From Rhodoferax saidenbachensis (GTDB lineage: Bacteria > Pseudomonadota > Gammaproteobacteria > Burkholderiales > Burkholderiaceae_C): a stretch of 64,000 bases of DNA. This document shows, piece by piece, positions 55,517 to 64,000 of the stretch. Positions within the stretch are counted from its first letter, which is position 1. Each line of letters begins with the position of its first letter. The DNA lies in NCBI RefSeq assembly GCF_001955715.1, contig NZ_CP019239.1:2542001-2606000 (forward strand), in the 5' to 3' direction. Made by a program: the position numbers and the translations under genes. Under the pieces are notes generated by a model that saw only the letters and a list, made by a program, of their open reading frames with translations, did no database searches and had not been told where the DNA came from.

Positions 55517-56401
55517 TCAGCGCGAAGCTGGGGCAGTGGGCGCAGGAATACGCTCGGTTTCGCCGGGGACCTGGCCCATGCCAGCGGTGGCGTCCATGCG
55601 CTCCCAGGCGGCGGTGGCTTCTGCGATGCGTTCCTTGCTACTGGAGACAAAGTTCCACGACATGAACCGGTGGCCCAGCGGCTGGCCGCCAATGACCACA
55701 AAACGCGCGCCCTGCTCGGCAGAAATTTGCACGGGGCCAGACGGTACGGCCATGGTGTTGGGTTCCAGCGGCTGGCCGTCCACGGCCACGCTGCCATCCA
55801 CCACATACACAGCCTGTTCTTCGGCCAGCACGGGCAGCGTCCAGGTGGCACCTGCGGGCAGGCGCACGTCCAGGTACAGCGTGGGAGACAAGGTGGCAAC
55901 GGGTGATTTGACGCCAAAGGCCTCCCCCACCAGCACACGCACCGCAGCGCCCTGCTGGGTCAGCTCGGGGATGGCGGCCGCAGGCGTGTGGATGAAGCTG
56001 GCGGGCACTTCTTCCTGGTCCATGGGCAACGCCAGCCAGAGCTGCAGGCCGTGGTTCACATAGGTGGTGTTGGCCTGCTCCGCAGGGCGGCGCTCGGAGT
56101 GCACGATGCCGCTGCCGGCGGTCATCCAGTTGATGGCGCCGGGCTCGATGCGCTGGGTGTAGCCCAGGTTGTCGCGGTGCAGGATGACGCCTTCAAACAG
56201 GTAGGTCAACGTGGCCAAGCCAATGTGCGGATGCGGGCGCACGTCGTGGTTGTCCGCGGGCTGCACGGTGACCGGACCAAAGTGGTCGAAAAAGATAAAT
56301 GGACCCACGCCCTGGCGCTGCGCTGCGGGCAGCAGGCGGCGCACGACAAAGCCGCCGCCTAGGTCTTTGTTGTGGGGTTTGAGCAAGGTGGGGGCGCTCA
56401 T
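55517..56401 (-). CDS. Pirin family protein (long form)
   Basis: 294 residues from ATG 56401, which overlaps the osmC-like stop by four bases (ATGA). Two cupin-type beta domains; the N-terminal one carries metal-binding histidines (HPHIGLATLTYLFEG, SGIVHSERR). Pirins bind iron and some are quercetin dioxygenases or redox-sensitive regulators. It is the last gene of the cluster, with IS copy 2 starting 23 bases after its target duplication edge. Confidence 0.9.
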   Translation of the reverse strand: MSAPTLLKPHNKDLGGGFVVRRLLPAAQRQGVGPFIFFDHFGPVTVQPADNHDVRPHPHIGLATLTYLFEGVILHRDNLGYTQRIEPGAINWMTAGSGIVHSERRPAEQANTTYVNHGLQLWLALPMDQEEVPASFIHTPAAAIPELTQQGAAVRVLVGEAFGVKSPVATLSPTLYLDVRLPAGATWTLPVLAEEQAVYVVDGSVAVDGQPLEPNTMAVPSGPVQISAEQGARFVVIGGQPLGHRFMSWNFVSSSKERIAEATAAWERMDATAGMGQVPGETERIPAPTAPASR

Positions 56402-56805
56402 GCTGCACGCTCCACGCTGGTGGTGATTTCGGTAGTGACGGTGGTCATGAGTTTGTGCACGGGGCACTTCTCGGCCACGCTGGTCAGCTCGGCCAGTTGT
56501 GCGTCGGTCAGGTCACCGCTGATTTTCAGGCGGGTGCTGAGGCGGTAAGTGCCTTTGCGCTCTTCACTGTTGTCGCTGAGGACTTCGGTCTGGATGTCTT
56601 GGACGGGTATGCCTTTTTTGCGCGCATACCAAAGCACGGTGAGTGCCTTGCAAGAGCCCAGCGCCGCATCGTACAAATCGTGCGGGCTGGGGCCTTCGTC
56701 AGTGCCGCCTTCAGCCACCGACACGTCAGAGAGCAGCAAGTGCTGCCGAATACGCACCGTCTGTGACAGTGCTTCACCCGACTTGCGTTGTAACGCAATG
56801 CTCAT
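56398..56805 (-). CDS. OsmC family peroxiredoxin-like protein
   Basis: 135 residues. The two redox cysteines appear in LGSCKALTVLWYARKKG and VAEKCPVHKLM, the OsmC/Ohr arrangement. Members reduce organic hydroperoxides with thiols. The ribosome-binding site AAGGAG lies seven bases before the ATG. It follows the flavodoxin gene and overlaps the pirin gene downstream. Confidence 0.9.
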   Translation of the reverse strand: MSIALQRKSGEALSQTVRIRQHLLLSDVSVAEGGTDEGPSPHDLYDAALGSCKALTVLWYARKKGIPVQDIQTEVLSDNSEERKGTYRLSTRLKISGDLTDAQLAELTSVAEKCPVHKLMTTVTTEITTSVERAA

Positions 56806-56855
56806 GCCGATCTCCTTGGTGTCAATGCAAAAGGCTATTTTCGCTCAGCTGTGGA

Positions 56856-57410
56856 TCAGCCTTTGAACTTGGCAGCCGTTTCAGCAACCCGTTTGCCGAA
56901 AAGCTTGGCCGTTTCCAGGTCGCCCGGCAGCATTTCGTCGGCAGATGCATCGGACGGAGACTGGGCCATGGCGCCACTGAAGGAGCCCACGTAGTTCAGG
57001 TCGTTGCGCTGTGCTGCCTTGCTGTTGCTGGGCATCAAACCTGTTCCGACCCAGATGCCGCTGTGCTGCATTGCCAGCGTGAACAGGTAATGCAAGGTGG
57101 ACAGCTTGTCGCCGTTCATCGTGGCGCTGTTGGTGAAACCTGCGAAGACCTTGTCTTTCCAGGCCTGACCAAACCAGGGCTTGCTCGACGCGTCGGCAAA
57201 CTTCTTGAACTGCCAGCTCACGCTGCCCATGTAGGTGGGCGAGCCAAAGATGATGGCGTCGGCTGCAGCCAGGGTTTCCCAACCGCCTTCGGGCAAATTG
57301 CCCTCTGCATCAATGGCCACCAGATCGGCACCAGCGCCCGCAGCCACGCTTTGCGCCATGCGCTGGGTGTGGCCATAACCTGAATGAAAAACAACTGCTA
57401 CTTTTGCCAT
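56856..57410 (-). CDS. Flavodoxin-fold NAD(P)H:quinone reductase-like protein (WrbA-like)
   Basis: 184 residues from the ATG at 57410, seven bases after AGGAG; an ATG two codons upstream is too close to it. The FMN phosphate loop is FHSGYGHTQRMA, and the second FMN contact is FGSPTYMGSVSWQFKKF. It probably reduces quinones by two electrons, avoiding semiquinone radicals. A strong hairpin precedes the gene. Confidence 0.88.
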   Translation of the reverse strand: MAKVAVVFHSGYGHTQRMAQSVAAGAGADLVAIDAEGNLPEGGWETLAAADAIIFGSPTYMGSVSWQFKKFADASSKPWFGQAWKDKVFAGFTNSATMNGDKLSTLHYLFTLAMQHSGIWVGTGLMPSNSKAAQRNDLNYVGSFSGAMAQSPSDASADEMLPGDLETAKLFGKRVAETAAKFKG

Positions 57411-57429
57411 AGTCATACTCCTAGAGAAC

Positions 57430-57463
57430 GTTAAAAACGGGAGCCTGCAGGCTGCAGGCTCCC
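57430..57463 (-). terminator. Perfect 11-bp hairpin with U-run inside the pirin/DoxX cluster
   Basis: On the minus strand GGGAGCCTGCA and TGCAGGCTCCC pair around a 3-base loop and are followed by CGTTTTT. It lies between doxX and the flavodoxin gene. It could end or attenuate transcription within the cluster, giving different levels of the first two and last three genes. Confidence 0.75.
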
Positions 57464-57481
57464 CCGGGAATCCGTGTGTGC

Positions 57482-57892
57482 TTAGTTGCCGCGCTTGGCG
57501 TCAACACTCCAGGCGCCGCCGCCAAAGGCCGTCAGGGCCAGCAAGCCGCCAGCGATGGCGATGTTCTTCATGAACATGATCTGGTTGATCATGACTTGTT
57601 CAGCGGGCATGCCCCAGTAGGCGTGGAAAAACACGGCAGCAGCCACAGAAAACACGGCCATCACCAGCGCAGCAATGCGGGTCTGGAAGCCTACCAGCAG
57701 CGCCAGGCCCAAGCCCAGCTCCACCACGATGGCGATGATCGCGCCCAGTTGAGGCAAGGGCAAACCGACCGAGCCGATGTAGCCGACCGTACCGGCAAAG
57801 CCGGCAATCTTGCTGAAGCCCGCGGGCACAAACAACGCAGCCAGCAAAACACGTGCGGCCAGGGACAGGGGGGATTGCAGTTTTTCAAACAT
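57482..57892 (-). CDS. DoxX family membrane protein
   Basis: 136 residues from ATG 57892, with AAGGAG upstream. Four hydrophobic helices (LAARVLLAALFVPAGFSKI, LGAIIAIVVELGLGLALLVG, RIAALVMAVFSVAAAVFFHA, NIAIAGGLLALTAFGGG). DoxX-type proteins are small quinone-linked or redox-stress membrane proteins. It follows the second pirin gene. Confidence 0.9.
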   Translation of the reverse strand: MFEKLQSPLSLAARVLLAALFVPAGFSKIAGFAGTVGYIGSVGLPLPQLGAIIAIVVELGLGLALLVGFQTRIAALVMAVFSVAAAVFFHAYWGMPAEQVMINQIMFMKNIAIAGGLLALTAFGGGAWSVDAKRGN

Positions 57893-57939
57893 GGGAAGCT
57901 CCTTGAAAGTGGATTTAAAAAATAAGAGAAACAAAAAAA

Positions 57940-58641
57940 TCAGGGCTGCAGGTCAAACACCAGTACTTCGGCGTTTTTTCCCTTGGCCAGGGCAATGCGG
58001 CTTTCGCCTTCCAGCAGCGCCGCATCACCCGTGGTGAGTGCAACGCCATTGACTTCGAGCTCGCCACGCAGCAGTTGCACGTAGCTCTTGCGTTCGGGGT
58101 CCAGCGCCAGTTCGGCCGTTTGCGCGCCGTCCAGCAGACCGCTGTACATGCGTGCATCGGCGTGCACCAACACCGAGCCTTCGGCGCCATCGGGTGAGGC
58201 CACCAGGCGCAGCTTGCCGGTTTTCTCTTCAGCGGAAAAGGTCTTTTGCTCGTAGCTCGGCGCAATGCCGGTCACGTTGGGCTCAATCCAGATCTGGAAG
58301 AAGTGGGTGTTCTGGCCGTCTGCGTGGTTGAACTCGCTGTGCTGCACGCCACGGCCTGCGCTCATGCGCTGCACATCGCCCGGGGGAATGCCCTTGACGT
58401 TGCCCATGCTGTCCTTGTGCGCCAGGTTGCCTTCCATGACGTAGCTGATGATTTCCATGTCACGGTGGCCGTGGGTACCGAAGCCGGTGCCGGGGGCAAT
58501 GCGGTCTTCGTTGATCACGCGCAGGTTGCCCCATCCCATGTGTTTGGGATCGAAGTAACCGGCAAACGAAAAACTGTGGAAGGACTTCAGCCAGCCATGG
58601 TCGGCATAGCCGCGGTCATTGGATTTACGAATGGTCAACAT
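57940..58641 (-). CDS. Pirin family protein (short form, YhhW-like)
   Basis: 233 residues from ATG 58641, with AAGGAG upstream. The cupin metal ligands are FGTHGHRDMEIISYV and SAGRGVQHSEFNHADG. It begins ADHGWLKSFHSFSFAGYF, the usual start of YhhW-like pirins, several of which have quercetinase activity. It is the first gene of the minus-strand cluster and divergent from the LysR gene. Confidence 0.92.
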   Translation of the reverse strand: MLTIRKSNDRGYADHGWLKSFHSFSFAGYFDPKHMGWGNLRVINEDRIAPGTGFGTHGHRDMEIISYVMEGNLAHKDSMGNVKGIPPGDVQRMSAGRGVQHSEFNHADGQNTHFFQIWIEPNVTGIAPSYEQKTFSAEEKTGKLRLVASPDGAEGSVLVHADARMYSGLLDGAQTAELALDPERKSYVQLLRGELEVNGVALTTGDAALLEGESRIALAKGKNAEVLVFDLQP

Positions 58642-58771
58642 GGTGAAGCACTCCTTCTGTAGCGCTGGCGATGTGCCTGCGATGGGTTGAACTTTAGGCC
58701 TCGGCTGGGTCTTTACCATCCATCCGGTTTGATGGCATCATTCAAATAATTTCAATTAAAAGACGCATTCC

Positions 58772-59716
58772 ATGCAAACTGCACGCGACGTTCTGACCCC
58801 CGACGCCTTGGCCATGCTGCAGGCCATTGCCAGTGCCGGCAGTTTTGCCGCTGCCGCCCGCGATATGGGCATGGTGCCCAGCGCATTGACCTACCGTGTG
58901 CGCCAGATTGAAGATGCACTGGACGTGCTGCTGTACGACCGCAGCTCGCGCCAAGCCAAACTCACGGAGGCCGGGGCCGAACTGCTGCGCGAAGGTGCGC
59001 GACTGCTCACCGAGATCGATGCCGTGGCCAACCGCGTGAAACGCGTGGCCACCGGCTGGGAGTCACAGCTCACCATTGCCATCGACACCATCATCTCCAA
59101 ACCCACCATGATGGAGCTGTGCGAGAGTTTCTTCAGCCTCTCGCCCCCCACCCGCATCCGTCTGCGGGACGAAACCCTCTCGGGCACGATAGCCGCACTC
59201 ACCTCGGGCCAGGCAGATCTCTCCATCGGTGTGGCCGCGGCCGATGCCAGCAACCACACCGATGTGCACAGCAAACCCCTGGGCACCTCCACCTTCGTCT
59301 ACGCCGTGGCACCGCACCACCCGCTGGCCAGCGCACCCGAGCCGCTGAGTGACGCGCTCATCCAGCAGCACCGTGCCGTGGCCGTGGCCGACTCCATCCA
59401 GCGCGGCGGCGGCATGACCTTTGGCCTGCTGGGCGGGCAGGAGGTGTTCACCGTGGCCAGCATGCAGGCCAAGCTGGACGCACAACTGCGCGGCCTGGGC
59501 GGCGGCTACCTGCCGCGCTGCATGGCAGACAGCTACATCGACACCGGGCGCCTGGTGGTGAAGAAGACCGAACGCCCCTTCCGCCACGTGGCCATCAGCT
59601 ACGCCTGGCGCGGCGGCAAAGCCGCAGCCCAAGGCCGTGCACTGCAGTGGTGGCTGCAACAACTGGAAAGCCCGACCACGCGCGCGGCGCTGCTGGAAGA
59701 GCATCGCAGCGCGTGA
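58772..59716 (+). CDS. LysR-family transcriptional regulator
   Basis: 314 residues. The winged helix-turn-helix is at residues 8-68 (ALAMLQAIASAGSFAAAARD, MGMVPSALTYRVRQIE). The effector domain follows (SIGVAAADASNHTDVH; GLLGGQEVFTV). It is divergent from the pirin/DoxX/flavodoxin/OsmC/pirin genes with a 130-bp spacer, so it probably activates them, as the pirin-neighbouring LysR genes do in relatives. The effector is unknown. Confidence 0.9.
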   Translation: MQTARDVLTPDALAMLQAIASAGSFAAAARDMGMVPSALTYRVRQIEDALDVLLYDRSSRQAKLTEAGAELLREGARLLTEIDAVANRVKRVATGWESQLTIAIDTIISKPTMMELCESFFSLSPPTRIRLRDETLSGTIAALTSGQADLSIGVAAADASNHTDVHSKPLGTSTFVYAVAPHHPLASAPEPLSDALIQQHRAVAVADSIQRGGGMTFGLLGGQEVFTVASMQAKLDAQLRGLGGGYLPRCMADSYIDTGRLVVKKTERPFRHVAISYAWRGGKAAAQGRALQWWLQQLESPTTRAALLEEHRSA

Positions 59717-59741
59717 AGCTTGTTCGCACTGGGCCCCAAGC

Positions 59742-59779
59742 CCGTTCACGCTGAGCCTGTCGAAGCGCGGGCCGAACGG
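59742..59779. repeat. TCGACAAGC-type short inverted repeat
   Basis: CCGTTCACGCTGAGCCTGTC and a short GCCGAACGG partner lie between the LysR and FAD oxidoreductase genes. It is the same repeat class as at 51855 and 60927. Confidence 0.75.
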
Positions 59780-59871
59780 TGGTGCGGGTTTGCACGTGGT
59801 CAGATTGACTCTGCATGTCCACACCAGCGTGTATAAAGCAGACATACGCATAACTATTGGAGAGCCTGCCC

Positions 59872-60915
59872 ATGACCACTTCCAAACACATCGCCATCGT
59901 GGGGGCCGGCATGGCAGCCATCACCTGCGCCCGCACACTGGTGCAGGCCGGTCACCGCGTCACCGTGTTTGAGAAGAGCAGTGGCCTGGGTGGCCGCATG
60001 GCCACGCGCACCAGCCCCTTTGGCACCTTTGACCACGGCGCGCAGTACTTCACCGTACGCGATGCGCGTTTTGCGCTGGCCCTTAAAACCACACCCACCC
60101 TGTGCAAACCCTGGAGCGCCAACACCGTGCGTGTGCTGGACGCGCATGGCCGCGTAGCCGCCGCCGGCCTGCCCGCACGCGAGCAACACCTGGTGCCCTC
60201 GCCCGGCATGAACGCACTGGTGCGCCGCTGGGGCCAACCGCTGGTGGATGCGGGCGTGGTGGAGCTCAACACCAAGGTCACCCACATCGAAGCCGACGCG
60301 CTGAACAAGGCACAGTGGCAACTGCGCACCACGGGTACCGACGATGGCAGCCATGTCTACAGCGGTTTTGATGCCGTGGTACTGGCCGTCCCCGGCCCAC
60401 AGGCCCAGGCCTTGCTGGCCACCGCCCCCAAGGCCAGCGCACTGCTCAAACAAACCGCCAAATCCTCGGTGGCGCCGTGCTGGACGCTGATGCTGGCGTT
60501 CCCACAAGCGGTACAGCCCGGCCTGACCACGCTGGGCCCGCAGTGGAACGCCGCGCGCAGCACCCACCACCGCATCGCCTGGCTGACCCGTGAATCGAGC
60601 AAGCCCGGCCGCGGCCAGGTGGAGCGCTGGACCGTGCAGGCCAGCGCCGCGTGGTCACAAGAACATCTGAACGACGACCCGGCCCGCGTGCAGGCCAAAC
60701 TGATCAAGGCGTTTTCTGAAGTCACCGGCATCCGCGCCGAACCTGCCCACGTCGAAGTCCACCGCTGGTCGTATGCGCAAACCCAGCAACCGCTGGGCCA
60801 AAGCCACCTGTGGGACGCCAAGCTGGGCCTGGGTGTCTGCGGCGACTGGTGCCTGGGCCACCGCGTGGAAAACGCGTTTGTGTCCGGCTTGGAGCTGGCC
60901 CTCGCGATAGTCTGA
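59872..60915 (+). CDS. NAD(P)/FAD-dependent amine-oxidase-like protein (renalase-like)
   Basis: 347 residues from ATG 59872, with GGAGA eight bases upstream. The N-terminal dinucleotide fold is [20 protein letters not shown], followed by [14 protein letters not shown], the FAD signature of the renalase/phytoene-dehydrogenase-like group. The C-terminal FAD motif is [18 protein letters not shown]. Substrate unknown. Confidence 0.88.
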   Translation: MTTSKHIAIVGAGMAAITCARTLVQAGHRVTVFEKSSGLGGRMATRTSPFGTFDHGAQYFTVRDARFALALKTTPTLCKPWSANTVRVLDAHGRVAAAGLPAREQHLVPSPGMNALVRRWGQPLVDAGVVELNTKVTHIEADALNKAQWQLRTTGTDDGSHVYSGFDAVVLAVPGPQAQALLATAPKASALLKQTAKSSVAPCWTLMLAFPQAVQPGLTTLGPQWNAARSTHHRIAWLTRESSKPGRGQVERWTVQASAAWSQEHLNDDPARVQAKLIKAFSEVTGIRAEPAHVEVHRWSYAQTQQPLGQSHLWDAKLGLGVCGDWCLGHRVENAFVSGLELALAIV

Positions 60916-60926
60916 CAAGCGCCCCT

Positions 60927-60985
60927 CCGTTCGGGCTGAGCTTGTCGAGGCCCTGCAAACCCTTCGACAAGCGCAGGGTGAACGG
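60927..60985. repeat. TCGACAAGC-type inverted repeat
   Basis: CCGTTCGGGCTGAGCTTGTC and TTCGACAAGCGCAGGGTGAA form the arms around CCCTGCAAACC. It fills the gap just upstream of gluQ and can fold into a long hairpin. Confidence 0.85.
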
Positions 60986-60994
60986 TATTTCCCC

Positions 60995-61957
60995 ATGCCT
61001 CCTTACATCGGCCGCTTTGCGCCCTCGCCCACCGGCCCGTTACACGCGGGCTCCCTCGTTGCCGCACTGGCCAGTTGGCTGGACGCCCGCGCCCACGGCG
61101 GCCAGTGGCTGGTACGCATCGAAGACGTGGACACGCCACGTTGTGTACCCGGCACAGACCTGACCATCCTGCAACAACTCGCCACCTGTGGCCTACACCC
61201 CGATGCCCCGCCCGTGTGGCAAAGCCAGCGCACGGCCCTGTACCAACAGGCGCTGGACCAGTTGGTGATAAGCGGCCTGGCCTATCCGTGTGCCTGTTCG
61301 CGCAAAGATATTGAAACTGCGCTGCAGGCCGCAGGTATAGAGAAGCCGCGCCATGGCGAATTGATCTACCCCGGCACCTGCAGACCCGAGCGAGGCGGCC
61401 TGCACGGCAAGGCCGCACGTGCCTGGCGCCTGCACACGGGTTTTTCAGTGCCAAATATGCCTCTAGCCCGCATACAGATTGCGCAAGCAGCTACTGAAAC
61501 CATAGCAAATTCAGACCCGGTCGTGCACTGGAGCGACCGCCGCCTGGGCGCACAGGCCCAGGATGTGGCCGCCGAGGTGGGCGACTTTGTGCTGCTGCGC
61601 GCTGATGGTTTGTTTGCCTACCAGTTGGCGGTGGTGGTGGACGATACCGCGCAGGGCATCACCCACGTCGTGCGCGGCGAAGACCTCACCGACAACACCG
61701 CACGGCAAATCCTGCTGCAGCGCGCCCTGTGCCTGCCCACACCCAGTTACCTGCACACGCCATTGGTGCTGGGTGCCAATGGTGAAAAACTCAGCAAACA
61801 AAATGGTGCTGCGGCGCTGGACCTGTCCGCCCCGCTGGTGGCCTTGAACCAGGCAGCGCACACGCTGGGTCTGCCCCAGCAAGTGGGCCCAGTGCAAGAC
61901 GCCCTGAGCGGGTGGACCGGACTTTGGCTGGCTCAGGCCGCAATGCGCCGGCTGTAG
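60995..61957 (+). CDS. gluQ: Glutamyl-Q tRNA(Asp) synthetase
   Basis: 320 residues. It is a shortened GluRS-type catalytic domain with no anticodon-binding part. Motifs are [19 protein letters not shown] (HIGH-like), the zinc region YPCACSRKD with YPGTCR, and [10 protein letters not shown] (KMSKS-like). It attaches glutamate to queuosine 34 of tRNA-Asp. Residues 153-172, between the AWRLHTG strand and [12 protein letters not shown], come from an antisense copy of the dispersed repeat and form an extra loop compared with what I recall of the family. Its end overlaps the convergent GNAT gene by 25 bases. Confidence 0.94.
   Translation: MPPYIGRFAPSPTGPLHAGSLVAALASWLDARAHGGQWLVRIEDVDTPRCVPGTDLTILQQLATCGLHPDAPPVWQSQRTALYQQALDQLVISGLAYPCACSRKDIETALQAAGIEKPRHGELIYPGTCRPERGGLHGKAARAWRLHTGFSVPNMPLARIQIAQAATETIANSDPVVHWSDRRLGAQAQDVAAEVGDFVLLRADGLFAYQLAVVVDDTAQGITHVVRGEDLTDNTARQILLQRALCLPTPSYLHTPLVLGANGEKLSKQNGAAALDLSAPLVALNQAAHTLGLPQQVGPVQDALSGWTGLWLAQAAMRRL
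61452..61510 (-). repeat. Dispersed ~58-bp repeat inside gluQ
   Basis: The reverse complement starts GCTATGGTTTCAGTAGC, then TGCTTGCGCAATCTGT and GCGGGCTAGAGGC. It is antisense to gluQ, which reads [17 protein letters not shown] across it, the same frame as in the tilS and DUF349 copies. Confidence 0.92.
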
Positions 61958-62391
61958 GCCAGAAAAACATCGTCCCGCACCCAGCCCAGTGCTGTGTACA
62001 AACGCTGCGCGGTCAGGTTGGTTCTTGCGGTGGTGAGGTCCATGCGCGCCATGCCGTGCCTGCGGGCCAGGTCTTCGGCGGCCAGCAACAGCTGCTTGCC
62101 AGCTCCGGTCTTGCGGCTTTGCGGAGTGACAAACAGGTCATACAACACGTAGATGGGCTGCGCTTCCACCGAACAGAACGTCGGGTAGAGCTGGCAGAAG
62201 CCTACGGCGTTGGCGTCCGCGTCTTCGGCCAGCAGGATCACCGACTCCTGCTTGTGCATGCGCGCAGCGATGAACTGCGTGGCCGCAGCGAGGTCTGGCG
62301 CCTGTTCGTAGAACTGGCGGTAGGCGTCAAACAGGGCGGCGACGGTGCTCAGGTCCTGCAGTGTGGCAAGACGGGCGTGGACGGGTGGCAT
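61933..62391 (-). CDS. GNAT-family N-acetyltransferase
   Basis: 152 residues from ATG 62391. The acetyl-CoA binding motif is [20 protein letters not shown], preceded by YVLYDLFV and followed by [19 protein letters not shown]. It acetylates an unknown amine. It starts 22 bases after the stop of the diguanylate cyclase gene and overlaps gluQ at its 3' end. Confidence 0.9.
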   Translation of the reverse strand: MPPVHARLATLQDLSTVAALFDAYRQFYEQAPDLAAATQFIAARMHKQESVILLAEDADANAVGFCQLYPTFCSVEAQPIYVLYDLFVTPQSRKTGAGKQLLLAAEDLARRHGMARMDLTTARTNLTAQRLYTALGWVRDDVFLAYSRRIAA

Positions 62392-62413
62392 GGGTTGTGT
62401 GAGAGAAATTGGC

Positions 62414-64000
62414 TCAGGCCCGCAGCGCGTCTTCGGCACGGCGCTTTTTCATCTGGGCCTTGGCCTGGTACATACGCGCGTCGGCCTCGGCAATGCATTT
62501 GTCCAGCGAGGTGTCGGCGCTCGCGCGCAGCGCGTAGCCCATGGCGGCACTGGGTTCGATAGGGTTGCCGTCAGGCGCCGCGTAGCTGGCACCCTGGCAA
62601 CGCAGCCGGAAGGCCTCCAGGTCAACAAGCACCTGCTCTTCGCTGCTGTTGGCCAGAACAATCAGGAACTCGTCGCCACCAATGCGGAAACACGCCCCCT
62701 GCGGCCACTGTGCGCGCACCTGGTCAGCAAACCGCACCAGCAAGGTATCGCCGGCCGCATGGCCATACACGTCATTGACGTGTTTGAGGTTGTTCAGGTC
62801 GGCCACCACCACGGCCTGGGGATAAACCCCCAGGGGCTGCGGATCCACCTTCTGGCTGAAGTAGTTGCGGTTGTAAAAACCTGTCAGCGTGTCGGTGTAG
62901 AGCAGGTGCTCGCGCTCCGTCAGGAACTGAGTCGCGGCCTTTTGCGCCACCAGTTTTCGCACCACCGCAATGACCACCAGCACGATGGCAACCAGCGCTA
63001 GACCCAACGCGCCCACCAGCTTGAGCAACTGCATGTTCGTCTCATTGCGCAAGGTGGGCACACTTTGGATGCCCGCGTACTTGGCTTCCTCGAACTTGAT
63101 CAGCGGGATCACCTTGTCCATGATGGACGCCAGCTCCGGCTGCTTGCGGCTCACGCCAAAGTAGACAAACGAATCCTTGGACGTATTGCCCCGCTTGACG
63201 ACGTCGGAGTAGCCCAGCCCGTTGATATAAAACTCCACCACGGTGGGGTTTTCGATCATGTAGGCCACCTTCCCATCACGCACCAGGCGCAACGACTCCA
63301 TGATGTCCTCCGTGGTAACGATCTGCGGATTTTTCAGGTTCTTGCGCAGGTACTCCTCGTGCCAGAAACCGTCAATCACCGCCACGCGCTGGCCGTCCAG
63401 GTCATACACGTCCTGCACCGGCGGGCTGTTCTTGAGGCCCACGATGATGTCGCGCTCGGTGCTGATGGCGTGCGGAAAGATGAAATCCTTGAGCCGGTCT
63501 TCGGTCTTGGCCATGTCGACCACATGCACCGTACCGGCGCGTGCCTGGTCCATGATGTCGGCGAACGTGCCGCTCACCACCTTGAAGCGTATGCCCACCG
63601 TATCGCCAACGCGTTTGAGCATTTCGCCGGCAATGCCGCGGTACTCACCGTTGCTGTAGTGGTCAAACGGCAGGTAGTCTTCTGCCACCCCGACCACGGC
63701 GGTGCCCTTTTGTTCCAGCCAGCGCAGTTCGGCCTCGCTCAGGCGCAGGATCTTGCGGTTGTAGATGCTTTGCGCCTTGTCCTTGAGGGCAAGAATTTCC
63801 AGCTCGCGCTGCGCCATGTAGCTGTCCAGAATGCTGCCCAGCATCTGCCGCTCCTTGAGGACCGCCATGGTCATGTCCGACGTGATGGCACGCAACTGTG
63901 CCACCAGCCCGAGCTTGGGGTGGGTGTACAAAAATTCGTACTCCACGCCGCCACCCGCCGTGACAAAACCATCGATCTGGCCCATCTCCAGCGCGTGCAG
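62414..64000 (-). CDS. Diguanylate cyclase with periplasmic solute-binding sensor domains (N-terminus cut by window edge)
   Basis: The frame is open to base 64000, giving 528 codons plus a stop. The first part (QIDGFVTAGGGVEYEFLY) looks like the end of one periplasmic binding domain. A complete SBP-bac-3-like domain follows (GVAEDYLPFDHYSNGEYRGI to FGVSRKQPELASIMDKVIP). One membrane helix (LVGALGLALVAIVLVVIAVV) leads to a GGDEF domain with intact RIGGDEFLIV and DTLTGFYNRNYF. It makes cyclic-di-GMP in response to an external small molecule. No EAL domain is present. Confidence 0.92.
   Translation of the reverse strand: MHALEMGQIDGFVTAGGGVEYEFLYTHPKLGLVAQLRAITSDMTMAVLKERQMLGSILDSYMAQRELEILALKDKAQSIYNRKILRLSEAELRWLEQKGTAVVGVAEDYLPFDHYSNGEYRGIAGEMLKRVGDTVGIRFKVVSGTFADIMDQARAGTVHVVDMAKTEDRLKDFIFPHAISTERDIIVGLKNSPPVQDVYDLDGQRVAVIDGFWHEEYLRKNLKNPQIVTTEDIMESLRLVRDGKVAYMIENPTVVEFYINGLGYSDVVKRGNTSKDSFVYFGVSRKQPELASIMDKVIPLIKFEEAKYAGIQSVPTLRNETNMQLLKLVGALGLALVAIVLVVIAVVRKLVAQKAATQFLTEREHLLYTDTLTGFYNRNYFSQKVDPQPLGVYPQAVVVADLNNLKHVNDVYGHAAGDTLLVRFADQVRAQWPQGACFRIGGDEFLIVLANSSEEQVLVDLEAFRLRCQGASYAAPDGNPIEPSAAMGYALRASADTSLDKCIAEADARMYQAKAQMKKRRAEDALRA

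Overview
The window is about 64 kb of GC-rich chromosome from a betaproteobacterium. A Comamonadaceae member close to Rhodoferax or Polaromonas is the best guess. This rests on the Bug-type tripartite tricarboxylate transporter, the glyA-nrdR / type IV pilin / ribD-ribE-ribBA-ribH-nusB order, a DUF349 protein, and a dispersed repeat of about 58 bp of the kind common in that family. It is inference from gene content, not from a marker gene. There is no rRNA operon, CRISPR array or prophage, and one tRNA.

Layout. 1-5.8 kb (minus): the end of a sigma-54 activator, an intact IS4-family element, and tctA-tctB-tctC; the divergent tctD-tctE sensor pair follows (5.9-8.0 kb). 8-14 kb: hslR, tRNA-Ser(GCT), lysC, tilS, accA, an AlkA-like glycosylase and cysS. 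14-20 kb: a TPR protein, an L,D-transpeptidase, two cyclophilins and lpxH, converging on a GAF/HD-GYP protein. 20-27 kb: a DUF349 protein, a 0.9-kb intergenic region with a strongly folded segment, a lytic transglycosylase, a ZTP riboswitch ahead of glyA-nrdR, and a broken IS21 remnant. 27-33 kb (minus, AT-richer): pilY1-fimT-pilV-pilW-pilX-pilE. 33.6-41 kb (plus): the riboflavin genes, nusB, an aminotransferase and tolQRA. 41-45 kb: dnaE. 45-49 kb: small household and hypothetical genes. 48.7-55.5 kb: an IS30 element, a FabR/DesT-like repressor divergent from a ferredoxin reductase plus fatty-acid desaturase, two small exported proteins, and a second, apparently identical IS4 copy. 55.5-59.7 kb: pirin, OsmC, flavodoxin, DoxX and pirin genes divergent from a LysR regulator. 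The end holds an FAD oxidoreductase, gluQ, a GNAT protein and a diguanylate cyclase that runs off the window.

How the parts work together. TctCBA with TctDE is a complete carboxylate uptake and sensing unit. The ZTP riboswitch links one-carbon status to glyA. The desaturase, its reductase and the TetR repressor form a self-contained membrane-fluidity unit. The pirin/DoxX/OsmC cluster looks like a quinone or thiol stress unit.

The most unusual observation is the dispersed repeat. It occurs at least 11 times, 8 times between genes and 3 times inside unrelated genes (tilS, the DUF349 gene, gluQ). In all three genes it lies in the same orientation and the same reading frame, so each protein carries a related segment of about 18 residues. 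All three intact IS elements sit at the distal edge of a copy of this repeat, although the copy next to the first IS is divergent.
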